Below, piece after piece: positions 49,837-61,500 of a stretch of DNA of 64,000 nucleotides; the stretch's first letter is position 1, and every line of letters starts with the position of its first letter. Source of the DNA: Pleodorina starrii (lineage: Eukaryota; Chlorophyta; Chlorophyceae; Chlamydomonadales; Volvocaceae); assembly GCA_030267565.1 (NCBI GenBank), contig BRXU01000028.1, positions 1,141,001 to 1,205,000 on the forward strand, written 5' to 3'. The notes beneath the pieces were generated by a model. That model saw nothing but the letters and a program-made list of their open reading frames with translations. It made no database searches and was not told where the DNA came from. A program made the position numbers and the translations under genes.

Positions 49837-51217
49837 GCTAGCGGCCTTTCCAGGCCAGCTGGCGGCGGCAGGCCAGGGCAGCTGCATGTGGGACGGCCGC
49901 ATCGCTCGACCGTCGGCAGCCACAAGCACTCGGACAGCCAGCAGCCGCATGCTTTGTGGCTTTTCCACTCCGGCGGCAGCAGACGTGGCAGACGCATCGG
50001 GCAGCTAGCTGGCTTGCAGAGGACGAGCCCGGGACTTCGTCCTCGGCTCCGCGGAACAGCCTATGGTGTCGTAGTCGTGGGGTAGCCTGGGCCGCCCCAG
50101 GCAGGAGGGGGCGGCCGGGGCGGTGTCAGCCGGGTGCCGACGCTGCAGGCGGCGTGCTGCGGGCCGCCTGTAGCCCGTGTTTCCCGTGGTGTCGCCCGCT
50201 ACGAGAGTGGAAGGAGCAGCTCTTGCCTTTGCTTGCGAGGAGGGAGGCCACGAGAGGCCCCAATGGGCGCTTGTTTCGGCGGCAGCCGCGCAGCGCGGGT
50301 CCTGCCGGACCAAGTATGGGGGCCGACTCGTGCACGAGGATCCTCGCGGTATCTCTCCTTGTAAGCAACAATGTGCGCCGCTGGGTGCCAATCCTTGGTT
50401 GTCACTTTTTGCGATCCGGGCCCTGTCTTCTGTGCCCACTCCGAGCTTTCCAGCCTGGCCAATATAAGGGTTACGGCGCAAATCTTGGTTCATCAAAGCC
50501 GTTCAGCGTATTTCGGTACATGAGAACCCTCCTTTGCTGCATTGCACATATGCCGCTATCGTAGTGATGGCCTTCCAATACATGAGGAATGTGGAGAATG
50601 AGGTGTTTCCAACGGCTCATGGGGTAGGGCACTAGCAAGAGAGGGGCTTTGGGCTGTCACGCCCGCTTTCGCTACACGCGTCAATCCAGCTGGGGCCCAC
50701 CCGCGCCCGCCCTTGAGAACTCTCAAAACACGTGATAGTTGGGGACATGCCACACGAGTTGCTAAGTGCTGAGTAATGAAACGGAGAGGGACGCGCGGCA
50801 GAATGGCAAGGTAGCGAGATTCAGAACTTGAACGTTTCGGCAGCATTAGCCTGGCATCAGCATCGACATATTGTACCCTACCAAATACACTTGTCCTAAC
50901 TTTGACCAGAAAAATGGTGCCCGCCACCAAACCGCTCTTGCGCCATCCTGGTGCTCGCTAGTAAAACACCTGCTACCTGACAGCCGCCCGCGGGACGCTT
51001 CTCCTCTACTCGCGGCAAGCCGTTTCGCCTTGCAAGGGCGCCAGCCCATCTCGGCTCACCTCTCCACAAGCCCGTTCCCAACCCTGTCTCCCCTCTCAAA
51101 AGCTGCCGCCGCGCTCAGCATCCCGCATCCTGCTGCCAACCCCTTTCCAAGCCCCCCTTTCAAGACCTGCAACCCCCCAAAACCACGGCCCCCTTCCGCT
51201 CAGCCCACACGATTCCA
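49837..51217. other. Convergent 3' regions of RPL26 (+) and tRNase Z (-)
   Basis: About 1.4 kb with no supported exon. The RPL26 3' UTR probably ends near TGTAA 50360-50364. A pyrimidine-rich block at 51055-51215 immediately follows the tRNase Z stop and is likely its 3' UTR. Confidence 0.55.
50360..50364 (+). promoter_or_regulatory. Putative TGTAA poly(A) signal of RPL26
   Basis: TGTAA about 525 bases after the stop codon. Confidence 0.5.
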
Positions 51218-54200
51218 TCAATCGTCGTCCTCTTCCGCATTGGCCACCTTCTCCGCCTCGAGCTGCTTGAACAGCAGACCCATGGGTCGCACCAGGCGCG
51301 GCAGCCACGTCAGGTCCGCCAGGTTGATGGACATGAGGTCCATGGCCACCGCCACGCTGGGGTGCGGCCGCAGGTCCAGCTCCGGCAGTGTGGGGTAGCG
51401 AGTGCTGAAGTGCGTCAGCACGGTGCGGTACGCGCCGGCCTGCGAAGCGGGGACAGCAAGGAGCAGGAGGGAGCAGATCGCAGGCGGGCGGGCAGTTGGA
51501 GCACGGCAGGCGGCGTTTCGGCTTTTCGGGAGGGTACAAAAGGAAGATACCGCAGCAAAGGAACAGCAAGAGCTTTCGGGGGGCGGGAGGCACCGCGAAT
51601 CCCGAGGCCGGCTACGGCACCCTGGCCAACCTGCGATGCCTCCCGACTCGAGAACCTTTCACCGTTGGCAGCCAAGGAAGCAGCAGGGCGCCATGCCATG
51701 CACCACCCCGCAAACGCCCTCCCATCGCTGCGGTATCTCCCTTCTTTACCCCCCCCCCCCCAAACGCCACCACCCAGAGCTCCGAAGGGCCCACAAGAGT
51801 CCTTTGCCTAACGCCCCCCAACGTCGATTCCCTCCGCGCCACACCTGATACCTGCTACACGCTTATACCTTATACCGGTATAAGCGTGTTAACCGCCCCT
51901 CCACCCCCCATACGGTGCGCGGGCCCCTTTGCCTCAAGCACCACGTCTTCCACCACCCCTAAAACCTCAAACCCAAAACCCAAGCCTACCCTCCCCCACC
52001 TGCTCCCCCACCGACACCGCCTCCGCCGTGGTGCTGTGCCGCTTGGCTCGCGCCTCCGCCTCCATGCTCTCCTCGAACGTGGCTTCATGCACCAGCAGCG
52101 TGGCGCCGCGAGCCGCCTCCACCGTCTGAGGGAGCAGCCGAGCCGAGCCGAGCCGGGCCAGAAAGGACAGGCGAGCGCAACAGCTAAAATGGTGGACCCC
52201 CCACCCTGCACGTTTTACGCAACACATCACAACACATCACAGACCCTCGGCGCGGCCCGTACTGTAACCCCCAACCTCCACATCCCTCACAAATGCCCCC
52301 GCGCCCGCCCGGCTCCGGACCTGTCCCGCTCCCCCCTCCCCACTCCCCTCCGCCCCCGCAACCCCGCCGCCACCCCCGCCTCACCTGCCGACACGGCCGC
52401 GTGTCCCCCGAAAACACCAGCCGCCAGCCCGCCCGCCCCTGCAGCACCAGCCCATGCGCATCCCAGATATGCTCCACCGCAAACGGCGCCAGCGCCGCCA
52501 ACCCAAGCCGCTCCTTCGCCGCCGCCAGCGCCGCCGCCACCGCCGCCGGCACGCCCGCGCCGCCACCCCTGCCGCCGCCGCCGCCGCTCAGCACAAAATT
52601 CCGCAGGAACAGAAACTGAATCGGCACTACCGCGCTGTAGCGCACCAGCACGTCAAACAGCGCCGTGGGCCCGATCACCAGCAGCGGCGGCGCGCCCGCC
52701 CGCGCGCGCCACTCCAGCAGGCGATACAGCCCGCCGTGGTGGTCGGCGTGCATGTGGCTGACCCACACGGCGCCCAGGTCGTGCAGCAGGCGGCGCTCCG
52801 TCTCCGCGGAGCCGAAGCGGCGCTTCATCTGCCCCATGGCGTCCTCCCCGCAGTCCACCAGCAGCCCGCCGCGATCGAAGAGGTCGACGTAGCAGCCCGA
52901 GACGTTGCGGTATTTGGACGGCTGGGAGCTGGCGGTGCCCAGGAAGGTCAGCTCCGCCTGGCGCCTGGGAGGGAGAGGGGCAGGGGCAGGAGTACACGAC
53001 AAACAACCTTGTAGTCCGGTAACGGCAGTCGTACGAACCGCCCTCTGGACCGCCCACTGAACTCATCCTCATAAGAGTCGTAAGAACCGCCCTTCGCCAT
53101 TGAACCGCCCCGGCCCAAGGACCGCAACGCCACGCCACGCCACGCCACGCCACCCCACCCCACCCCACCACGTCACATCGTGGGGTCTCCCTACCTGTCG
53201 CCACTTCGTAGTACCTCCGGGACGTCCTGCTCAGCGGCAAGCGCCGGTCGAACCTCCGCACCGCCGCCCGCGCTCGCGCCCGCATCCACGTCCATGGACG
53301 GCCCTTCCCTCACCGCCGCCGCCGATGCCTCGGCCTTGGCTTCGTCCCCGTTTGCGATTGCGGCCGCATCCGACGGCGCCGGCGGGTTACGGACCTCCGC
53401 CGCCGCCGCCAGCACGGGCGCGTAGGCGGGGTCGGCACGGATGTCCTCCAGCACCTTGGACGAGCTGTCGTACCTGAACACATCGCCGTACTCCAAGCCC
53501 ATCCTGGCGGGCGGGACCAGGTTGACTCGCACGGCGCTCACCGCGCGGGTGACGCTCCCCGGCGGCAGCGGCAGCACAGGCGGCAGCTGCTGTACGACAA
53601 CCGCCGGCGCCGTACCACCACCGCCAGCTGCCGGCTTGCCTGTCGCCGCCGTGCCGTGCCCGTTGGCCTCACCGCCGTCAGCGCCCTTTGCCGCTGCCTC
53701 CCCACCACCACCGCCGCCACCGCCTTTCCCGCCTTTCTGCTTCGCGGCCTTCGCCGCCGCCGCCGCGGCCGCTTCCTTCGCCGCGGCCTCCCGCGCCGCC
53801 GCCGCCGCCGCCTCCAGCTCCGCCTCCGGCAGCTGCGGCGGCGCCGCGGCGTTGTCCATCGCAAAGAGCGGGAAGCACGTGGGCTCAAGCGCGTGAAGCT
53901 TGGCCTGGAAGACGGTGGCGCGGGGGATGGCGCTGGGCTGGTGTGACCCAGGGGTCACGACCACGTGTCGCCATGCCGGTCCCAGTTGCGAGCGGAAGGC
54001 GGCCATGGCCTCCTCGTCGGCCGCCAGCGCCGGCGGCACCAGGTGTACGGCAACGCACACGCGGCCCGCCGCGTCGCCGTCGCCGGACGCCGCGTCGGCC
54101 TGCGACGACCGATCGGGTTGGGTACGGTTGGGTTGGGTTGGGTTGGGTTGGGAGGTCCGGGGCAGGTAGGTAAGCAATACGCGGGGTTGCCAAAGCGTAC

Positions 54201-57200
54201 TTCTGGCATCGGCCGCCCCTCCCCTTCCCTTGCCACCACCACCGCCCCGCCCAACCCTAACCAGCCCGCCGCCCCCATCCCTTTCTTAGCTCAGTCCAGC
54301 CCAGCCCAGTCCAGTCTCCAGGCCTTCTCTTTTGAGGACATGTCCTGAGGACATGACGAGAAAGAGACAGAGAGAGATTCTTTCTTTGCGGCGCCGCCCC
54401 TCAGGAGCCCGCCGCCTCTCACCACGAAGCGCCGCACTCGTTCGTCGGCCGCCACCGCCCGCATGCTCTCCAGGGAGGGTGTGTCCAGCAGCAGCACCGC
54501 CGGGCCGGGCAGCGCGGGGTCCATCACATCCGCCGGACTCACCACGGCGCCCGACTCGGTGGTCACCGACTGGCCGCGCTGCAGCTGACCGAACAGCTGC
54601 GGAGGGGCGGAGGGAGGCGTTTGCAGAAGTGGAGAGAAGCGCAGAGAAGCGCAGAGGTGCATTTCCAGAGGCGGCAATGGTGGTGGTGGCGGTGGCGGTG
54701 GTGGCAAGGGAAGGGGAGGGGAGGCTGGTGTTTAGGTGTTATCTGGGATTTGCAAATTGCAATGCGGCGGTTTCAAGGGACGACTCACTGGAAGTCCGCC
54801 GCTCGAAGCGCTCATTGCCTGCCATGTCGGACCCCATGCTGGCACCCACAAACAAGTTCCTCGCCTGTCCCCTCCCACTTTGCCCACGCCCACACACGCC
54901 CCCTCCCCAACCCTCTGCCCTCATACCTCTGCCTCCCTCACGCTGCTGCCATTCGTCCTACACCCCCCGTCCTAAACCCCTCTAAAAACCCCAGTTCCGA
55001 CTCTCGTCTCCTACCCCTCCATCCCTCCACCTGCCCACCCCTCCCATCCCTCCCTCCCTGTGCACTCCTGCGCTCCTGCTCAGGGAGGTGCTCACCAGGG
55101 TACTTCAGGGCCTATCGGAAAAAACGTCCCGGCAAAACCCCCTTCCCCCAAAATTTCTCCTGGGCCAGGACTTGCTGAAGTTCCCTGGTGCTCACCGGTC
55201 CCGGTCGCACCCCCAGCTCGATGGCCTTTTCCGGAAGGAACTTGCCCGGCCGGCCCGCCATCTGCACCGCGTAGGCCGCCACGTCCGGGTGGGACAGACC
55301 CGCGGGACGCTGACGGCCGCCCTGGCCCGCACCCTGCTGCGCGGGTTGGGGTCAGCGGGTGTGGGAGCAGCTGGCGCCAGTCAGTTTGATGGACCTCACT
55401 GCTCGGTCGCCTGCTTACCTCGGTCGCCTGCGTCCTTCCGCTGCCGCATCGCCTTTATTACCTTTATTACCGTGCCTCCAAGTGCGAGCAAGGAGGTGCG
55501 CGGCTGGACCCGCCACGAAGGGCCGGTGGCAGTGGGTGCTATGACACCGGGTAGGGCCGATAGATGCCAGGAAACATGACAAGGGTAGGACGGCGGACCG
55601 TGCTTCGCCCACGCGAGGCGGCCGTTTTGCATTCATTCCCACTACCGGTATCACTCATTTGAACCTGATGTCCCAGTCGCCCCTCGCCCAGCCCCAAACA
55701 CCGCCAACATGCGCCGTGCCACCGCAAACTCGCATGCCCCCACGCCCCCACACCCAGACCAACGATGCTGACCGACGACGAGCAGACCACCACCCGTCGC
55801 GTTCCGTCCTAACACGCTCCCCGGGTCTCAAAGCAAAATCGCCGCCACCGCCACCGCCACCGCCACCGCCGCCGGCCCAACAAACGCCGCCGCAACCCAC
55901 CTCGTCCGCAGCGGTCGGATCCGAGCCCGCATCGGTCCGCTGCCGCTTGGCGGCCGGACTGCCGCCGTCGCCGCTGCCGTCACCGCCGTTCGACTCGCCG
56001 TTGGCGGTGGCGGCGGCGGCTTCGACTCGCACCAGGATGGGCGTTATGCTGACGACGTCGGTCTTCAGGACGGGTTCGGTAGTGCCGTGATCTGGGGGAT
56101 TTATTAGGGCGCGTGTCCGGGGAAAGGGAGGGCGCTTAGGGTTCGTGGGGTTACAGAAAGCGATGCCAGAAGTGAAGCGATGCGAGAAACAGCCGGGCTT
56201 GTGGAGTTTGGGTTTGATCGCGGTTGCGGTCGCAAGTAGGGCCGCGAGATGCGGAGCAGATCGGTACCCAGCCGGGGAAGGGGGCGTTCCGTCCCGTGGG
56301 GCTGTCATGTGGGTCGTCATGTGGGTCGCTTTCCCCCCGCGCACGTTTCCCCATCGGCTCCCACCGGCCCCTCCCACACACGTTCCCCACCACCACGCGG
56401 CCCCACAACGACCGCCTTTGGGCGGTCGGCAGAGCCCTCCCCCTCCCCCTCCCTCCCCTCGAAAGGCCCCTCACCGAATTCCTCCACAGCCACGGTGTTC
56501 TCCTTGTTGATGTACCCGCGGAAGGCTGCCACGTAGGACGCAAGGCCCGGCGGCCCTAATGGGAAGGCGAAGAGGAGGAGGAGGAGGAGGAGGAGTAATA
56601 AAGATGATGGGGAGTTCCACCGGCCCAGGCAGCCCTTCCGCCGCGCAGGGCGGTCCCATTGCCGCTGGTCCCAATATTGCTGGTCCCCAATATTGCTGGT
56701 CCCTAATAGTCCGGTCCCTAATATTGCTATTGGTCCCACCATTGGTGGTCCCGCTATGGCGCTGTGTTTGGTTCGCTCCTTTCCCTCTGCTTCCCCAGGA
56801 AGGACGTCCCCACCTTTGACGGTGCATGATGCCTGCCTGCCCACCAGGCCCCCGCTGTCCGCTGCAGTGACCGACAGAGCCATGCCTGCGGACAGCGATC
56901 GCCGCGTCGGGGCGCGAAGAGGAAAGGAAGGGAAGTGGCCCCAGAAAGGGCTTCGTTCGTTGCTTTACGCGAGACGGAACACAACCATGACCAGTCCGCT
57001 CAGTGGGCAGGCCGTACTTGGCAGCACCACGGACAAGCTTGGCAGGGTTGGGAATGTAAAACCCAGATTCCAAGATAGCCGTGTCAATTTTGTGGGGTCT
57101 GGGACCCCTGATGTGGGACGGCCGCCGATTGCCCGGCGCGTCCGGGGCTCGCCCCAAGGCGATGCCCAGCTGCATTACCCTTACCAGTATTGCTCCCACG

Positions 57201-57819
57201 CAAATCAACTCGTCGACACCATCAGGGTATGGTTCGCCCCCAAAGCCGCACCTGGAAGGCCCCCGAGAGTTTCCGTGCTTACGCGCGTGATGAAGTACTG
57301 GTCGATCTGCGGGCGGAATGGGTGGGTAGTTGGGCATCGTCGCCGCGTCGCCGGGGAAACGGCAACACACCCTCTTTCCTTGCCTGTGTGATTTTGATTT
57401 TATGCTCACGGAAGAGTCGTTGAATTCCCTCGCCAGCATTGAAGAGGTAACGCTCGTTGTTGAAAAAGAGCAGGACCGATGGGCTGGTGTGGTCGACGTC
57501 AACGGACAGCACCTGGTGGTATCAATCCAGATTCGTAAGAATTGGTGCATCTTCATACTTGACCTAGCTAGCGACGTGCCTGCAGGTATGATGAGTAGTG
57601 TCGCATGCCGCCGGCAGCAGAACGCTCCGCGCGCTGCTGCTGTTGCTGTTGCGGCTGCTGCTGTTGCTTCTGCTTGCGCTTGCCTTCCTGCTTCGTTTGG
57701 GGAGGCACTTCGGTTTGCGCCTGCTTTTTCCCCATTTTGCGCTCGGTTGAATAGCGCAGCAACGAAGCGTGAAGCGCAGGACGGCGCGATCGCAGCAAAA
57801 GGCAGCGATATTGATGCAT
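51218..57819 (-). CDS. TRZ1: Long-form tRNase Z (tRNA 3'-processing endonuclease, ELAC2 type)
   Basis: Twelve exons on the minus strand: 57580-57819, 57384-57512, 57252-57306, 56814-56885, 56475-56555, 55901-56091, 55196-55336, 54423-54596, 53195-54099, 52385-52964, 52000-52125, 51218-51439; about 971 residues. tRNase Z removes 3' trailers from pre-tRNAs. The N-terminal half has HYSSYLQVLSVDVDHTSPSV, RYLFNAGEGIQRLFREHKIK and a GP-containing segment (AIELGVRPGPLFGQLQRG) typical of the substrate-binding half. The C-terminal half holds PSKYRNVSG, the zinc motif SHMHADHHGG (~732-740), SGDTRPC, LLVHEATFEE and TVLTHFSTRYP, so the active site looks complete. Exon 9 carries a ~130-residue Ala/Gly/Lys insert. 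The first 28 residues are Arg-rich (mitochondrial-type); a second ATG lies at 57735. Introns 1 and 2 appear to use GC donors. Confidence 0.94.
51535..51560 (+). repeat. Dispersed intron motif, copy 6 (tRNase Z intron 11)
   Basis: AAAAGGAAGATACCGCAGCA then AAGG. Confidence 0.55.
51723..51749 (-). repeat. Dispersed intron motif, copy 7 (tRNase Z intron 11, inverted)
   Basis: On the minus strand it reads GGGAGATACCGCAGCGAT preceded by GTAAAGAA. With copy 6 it forms an inverted pair about 165 bases apart in the same intron. Confidence 0.55.
51858..51888. repeat. Inverted repeat with nested palindrome, tRNase Z intron 11
   Basis: ACACGCTTATA and its reverse complement flank 9 bases. Overlapping it is the 16-base perfect palindrome CTTATACCGGTATAAG. 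Confidence 0.85.
54122..54152. repeat. (GGTTG)n pentamer repeat, tRNase Z intron 8
   Basis: About five copies of GGTTG/TTGGG; not the TTTTAGGG telomere repeat of green algae. Confidence 0.85.
55087..55196. mobile_element. 90-bp MITE-like element with terminal inverted repeats and 10-bp target-site duplication
   Basis: GGTGCTCACC occurs exactly at 55087-55096 and 55187-55196. Between them, 55097-55186 begins AGGGTACTTCAG and ends CTGAAGTTCCCT, a 12-bp inverted repeat with one mismatch. This is the anatomy of a short non-autonomous DNA transposon. The duplicated target, read on the minus strand as GGTGAGCACC, contains the 5' splice donor of tRNase Z exon 7, so the intron now carries two donor copies 100 bases apart. 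The boundary between TIR and duplication is ambiguous by a few bases. Confidence 0.7.
55440..55472 (-). repeat. Dispersed intron motif, copy 8 (tRNase Z intron 6)
   Basis: On the minus strand GTAATAAAGGCGATGCGGCA then G; matches copy 1 closely, including the GTAATAAAGG lead. Confidence 0.55.
56654..56760. repeat. Imperfect 15-17-bp repeat in tRNase Z intron 4
   Basis: Reiterated CTGGTCCCAATATTG-like units (at least four) grading into GGTCCC/ATTGG variants, AT-richer than the surroundings. Confidence 0.75.
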
Positions 57820-58555
57820 AGGAATCCTGTCAAGTGCATCTGGCCATGATACTTCAGCTCCCCGACCCGCGATAACCAATTTTCCACGGCAGATCCAACC
57901 ACCAACCGCATTCGCCAGAAACCGTGTAACCGTCACCTGCCGTCACAAACTCTGCAGGAATTATCAATCTTCGGTGAGCCACGATTGTCAGTTGTGGCAC
58001 CCTCGACCCCTTAACGATTTCAGGGCATTACTCTGGCATCTTGTAAACTGTTGCTGTGCTTTCCATGCGCTTTCCATGCCCTCCTGTGCGTTTTACCTAT
58101 ACCCGTATCCCGGCCACTCGACCTCCATCCCGTGACTTCCCGACGAGACACAACACGTTCTGCAACCTATCGGAACCGGTGTGCCTTTACCAGAGGGGGA
58201 ATTCAGGCGCAATGCTGCGACGGTAGTCTGTCATAGGAGCCTGCGATCGCGTCGAAGGAAGCTGGCGGTGGCATGACTCGTCTCTTGTGTTACGAGGTTG
58301 GCGGCCGAGGTGCATGCTGCATAGCGTGTGTATGTGTGGAGAGAGGCGCTTCTTTTGCTGCCGTACGTCTTCAGACATACGTTATCGGAGCGAGGGGGTT
58401 AATGTGTTGAAAGGTTTCCAGCCTGCTGCCTATTCTGTGCCGTGGAATGAATAGTCTGCAAGTCCCCTAGTAATAACACCCTCCAACCGCGATCCAACCA
58501 CCATTCAACCACCCTCCAACCGGCAACACCACGTCACCACTTCACACATCCACCA
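57820..58555. other. Spacer: tRNase Z promoter and MutS2-like 3' flank
   Basis: Both flanking genes are on the minus strand. The frame upstream of the tRNase Z ATG stays open back to about 57936 without another ATG. No exon or RNA gene is supported in the rest. Confidence 0.5.
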
Positions 58556-61500
58556 CTACCAGTTCCGCCTGCCGCGACGTTGCCGCTGAGCCTGCGCCTG
58601 CGACTGCGTCGACTGCTGCTGCTGCTGCTGTGGCGAAGACGTACTCGCGACGTGGCCCCCGTCGCCGCCTCCCCCTGCTGCCCCTTGCGGCCTGGGCCCA
58701 GGGCGCCCCCGCTCCTGCTGACCCGAGCCGCTTCCCAAGCCATTGACGCCCCCGCTAACTGCACCACCACTCGAGGCACCACCACCACCACCACCACCAC
58801 TACCAGCAGCAGCACCGGTCGCTACCGCCGCCCCGACAGTCACCGCCACCGCCTCCCGCCCCTGACGGCCCTCCATCAGCTCAACCAGGAAACTCGCCGC
58901 CTCGTCCAACTCAGGATCCATCAGCTCCACCGCCGCCACCTCCGCCTCCGCCTCCGCCCGGCTTGGCCGGACCTGTGGCGAGCCCGCCGCCGCCGCCGCC
59001 GACTGGTGCGGCGGCGGCGGCGCCGCGGGATGCCGCCCGTTGGCCGAACGGGGGCCGCTCGGTGCTGGCGTGCCAGCGGGTGTGCCCCGCTTGTGCTGCT
59101 GCTGCTGCTGCTGCACCTGCTGCTGCCGCGGGTGCGCCTGTTGCTGATGCCGCTGCGAAGACGGCGGCCCCGGGACGTCCTGCTGCTGCTGCTGTTGCTG
59201 CTGGAGGTCGGCCCGTAAGGCCCAGGTGCACTCCTCCACCAGCGCGTCCAGGTCGCCAAACTCCGCTTCCAAATCCTCCTCCTGCTCCCCCTCCTGCCCT
59301 GCCGCCGCCGCCGGAGTCTGCTGCCCCCTGCCGCTCGCGCCAGCCGCTGCCCCACTCGCAGACGCCCCCGGCCCCCGCTGCTGCTGCCCCGCCCCATCGC
59401 CGTCGGGCCGCCGCAGGCGGGCATTGAGTGCCGCCTCACCCTCTTCCAGAATCGCCATCAGCGCAGCCAAATCGGCGTCGTCCTCGTCCTGCTGCTCCTC
59501 GTCGGTGGTGCGACCCGCTGAGGCTCGGCTCGCCGCCCGGGCGCGGCCCGACCGCGGCGCCTTCGCCTTCTGCTGCTGCGGCTGTTGACCCGGTGCTTGT
59601 TGTTGGGGTGGTGGTTGTGATGATTCCGGTAGTGGTTGTTGCGGTTGCCGTGCGGCGCGGGGTCCCTGGGCGGCGACGTCGAGGATGTCGTCAAGCGCCG
59701 CCAGCGCCGCGTCGTACATGGCCTCCTCCTGGGTGCCGTACACGGGTAAGCAGCGTCGTGGCGTACGATGACGCAGTGACGCGGCAGCGAGAGGAATCAA
59801 AGAAGGGGTTGCGGGCCCCGGTATCCCCGATAGGACGGATGGAGTCGATGGCGGCTTGCTGGAGGGCGACCATGATCATCAGGGCGGGCGCAACAGCCCA
59901 ACCGCCCGGGTCTGACCAAGAACCTAAATGCATCAATAACAGCAGTAATGACGCCCTCCCTCTTCCTCGTTTCTTGCCTCGCCACGCGTTTCTTCCACTC
60001 CAAAGCAACCGACCCTGGGGAGCGCATGCGCAAAGTCGAACTGCAGCACCGCAGCAGCGGCCGCCGCAGCGCCATCGAGCACCAGCAGCCGCAGCAGCAG
60101 CCAGCCACCCTGCCTCCCCTTCTCCGCCTCTCACCCACCGGCCCTCCCTTTCCCCTCCCCTCCCCCCTGCCGGCCGCGCGCGCGCATAAACCCACCCGCT
60201 GCTGCTTGAGCGCCTCCCCCATCACCGCCTGCCGCTCCTGAGCCGCCAAATCGTCCACCAGCGCCTCCAGACCCAGCGCCCCGTCACTCAGCTCCCCACT
60301 GAGCTCCAACAGAGGCTTCAGAGGGTCCGCGGAGGCGGCGGCGGCGGCGGCGCCTGCTGGCGGCGGCGCCTTCGGCGCCGCCGCCGCGGGGGCCTTCGGC
60401 CCCCCGATCGCGGCGGCCGACACCCCAACAGCGGCACCTGCACCTGCGGTTCTGGAGCGATTGGCCGCCTCCCAGGCCTCCCAAATCTCCTCCTCGCTAG
60501 GCAGGTGCCGCTGCTCCTCGGTGGCGGTGGCGGTGGCGGCGGACGGCGCTGCTAGCGGGTCGGGTTGGCCGTCGGCGGCGGCGGGCTGCGCCAGGATGGG
60601 TTTGGGCGGCGGCGCGGCGCGGCCCAGGCGCTTCTTCGCGTCCTTGATCTGGCGGATGCGGTCCCGGGCCAGCGTGTAGACCTGCGGGCAAGCCGGAAAG
60701 AAGCGCAGCAGCAGCGAAGAACAGTGCGATACCACATACCAGTGCGTTAGTAAGGAAATGAAACGAACCGGGCCAGAAAGCTTCCAAATGCAGTGAAAAG
60801 GAAAACATACGATCCCATGTCGCGGTACTTCCGGGCCGACAGGGCCGCTGCCCGGGCCCCATCCCCATAACACCCAACGCCGGCGGCAACGCTGGCGGCA
60901 GCGGCAGCGGCAGCGCCAGCAGCAGTTAACGGCGTCGTTCTCCGGATGAACCGGATGACCGACCGGATGATCGGCAGGCACCAGGGGCACACGCACCTGC
61001 AGCAGCGCCTCTGCTCGGGCCCTGGTGAGTCGCTCGTGGAGTCCCTCCACAGCGCTGTGCATGGCCTTGAGCTTGCGGGTGAGGGTCCTGCAGGTGCCAG
61101 TGTGTGTGTGTGTGTGTGTGTTGCAGTGTATGTTCGAGTACATCAGCTAAAGAGGCGTTGGGAGTGGGTGAGTGCGTCATTGGCACTGGTCGCGGCAACC
61201 CCGCCGGGTTAGAAACCAGGCAGCGAAGTTCGGGGTTTTAGGGTTTTTATAGGGTTACAAAACATAGGGGTTTACGGTAGCTTTTAGGGTTGCTGTTTCC
61301 AAGCCGCATCGTGAGTGAGTGAGGGTGCCACGTGCCGCGCGAGAGATCCGCCGCGCGAGAGATCCGCCGAACACTCACTTGACCTCCCTGTCCGCGTCCC
61401 AGGTTGCCTTCTCCTCTGCCTCCAGCTGCCCCCGCAGCCCCTCCAGCTGCTCTATGGCACTGTTGACGGTGGCCACCCCCACGTCCAGACGACTGCGGGC

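Noticed and set aside
54122..54152. (GGTTG)n resembling telomeric repeat
   Set aside because: The unit is five bases and differs from the TTTTAGGG repeat known in this group; other pentamers (GGGTC, GGGGT) occur in neighbouring introns, so it is an ordinary microsatellite.
57384..57395. A GT donor (GGT|GTGTTG) for tRNase Z intron 2 a few codons further on
   Set aside because: It is in frame but weak, and would insert ARKEG into a junction (KITQ-IDQYFITR) that reads continuously in related proteins; the GC donor CAG|GCAAGG is preferred, though cDNA is needed to settle it.
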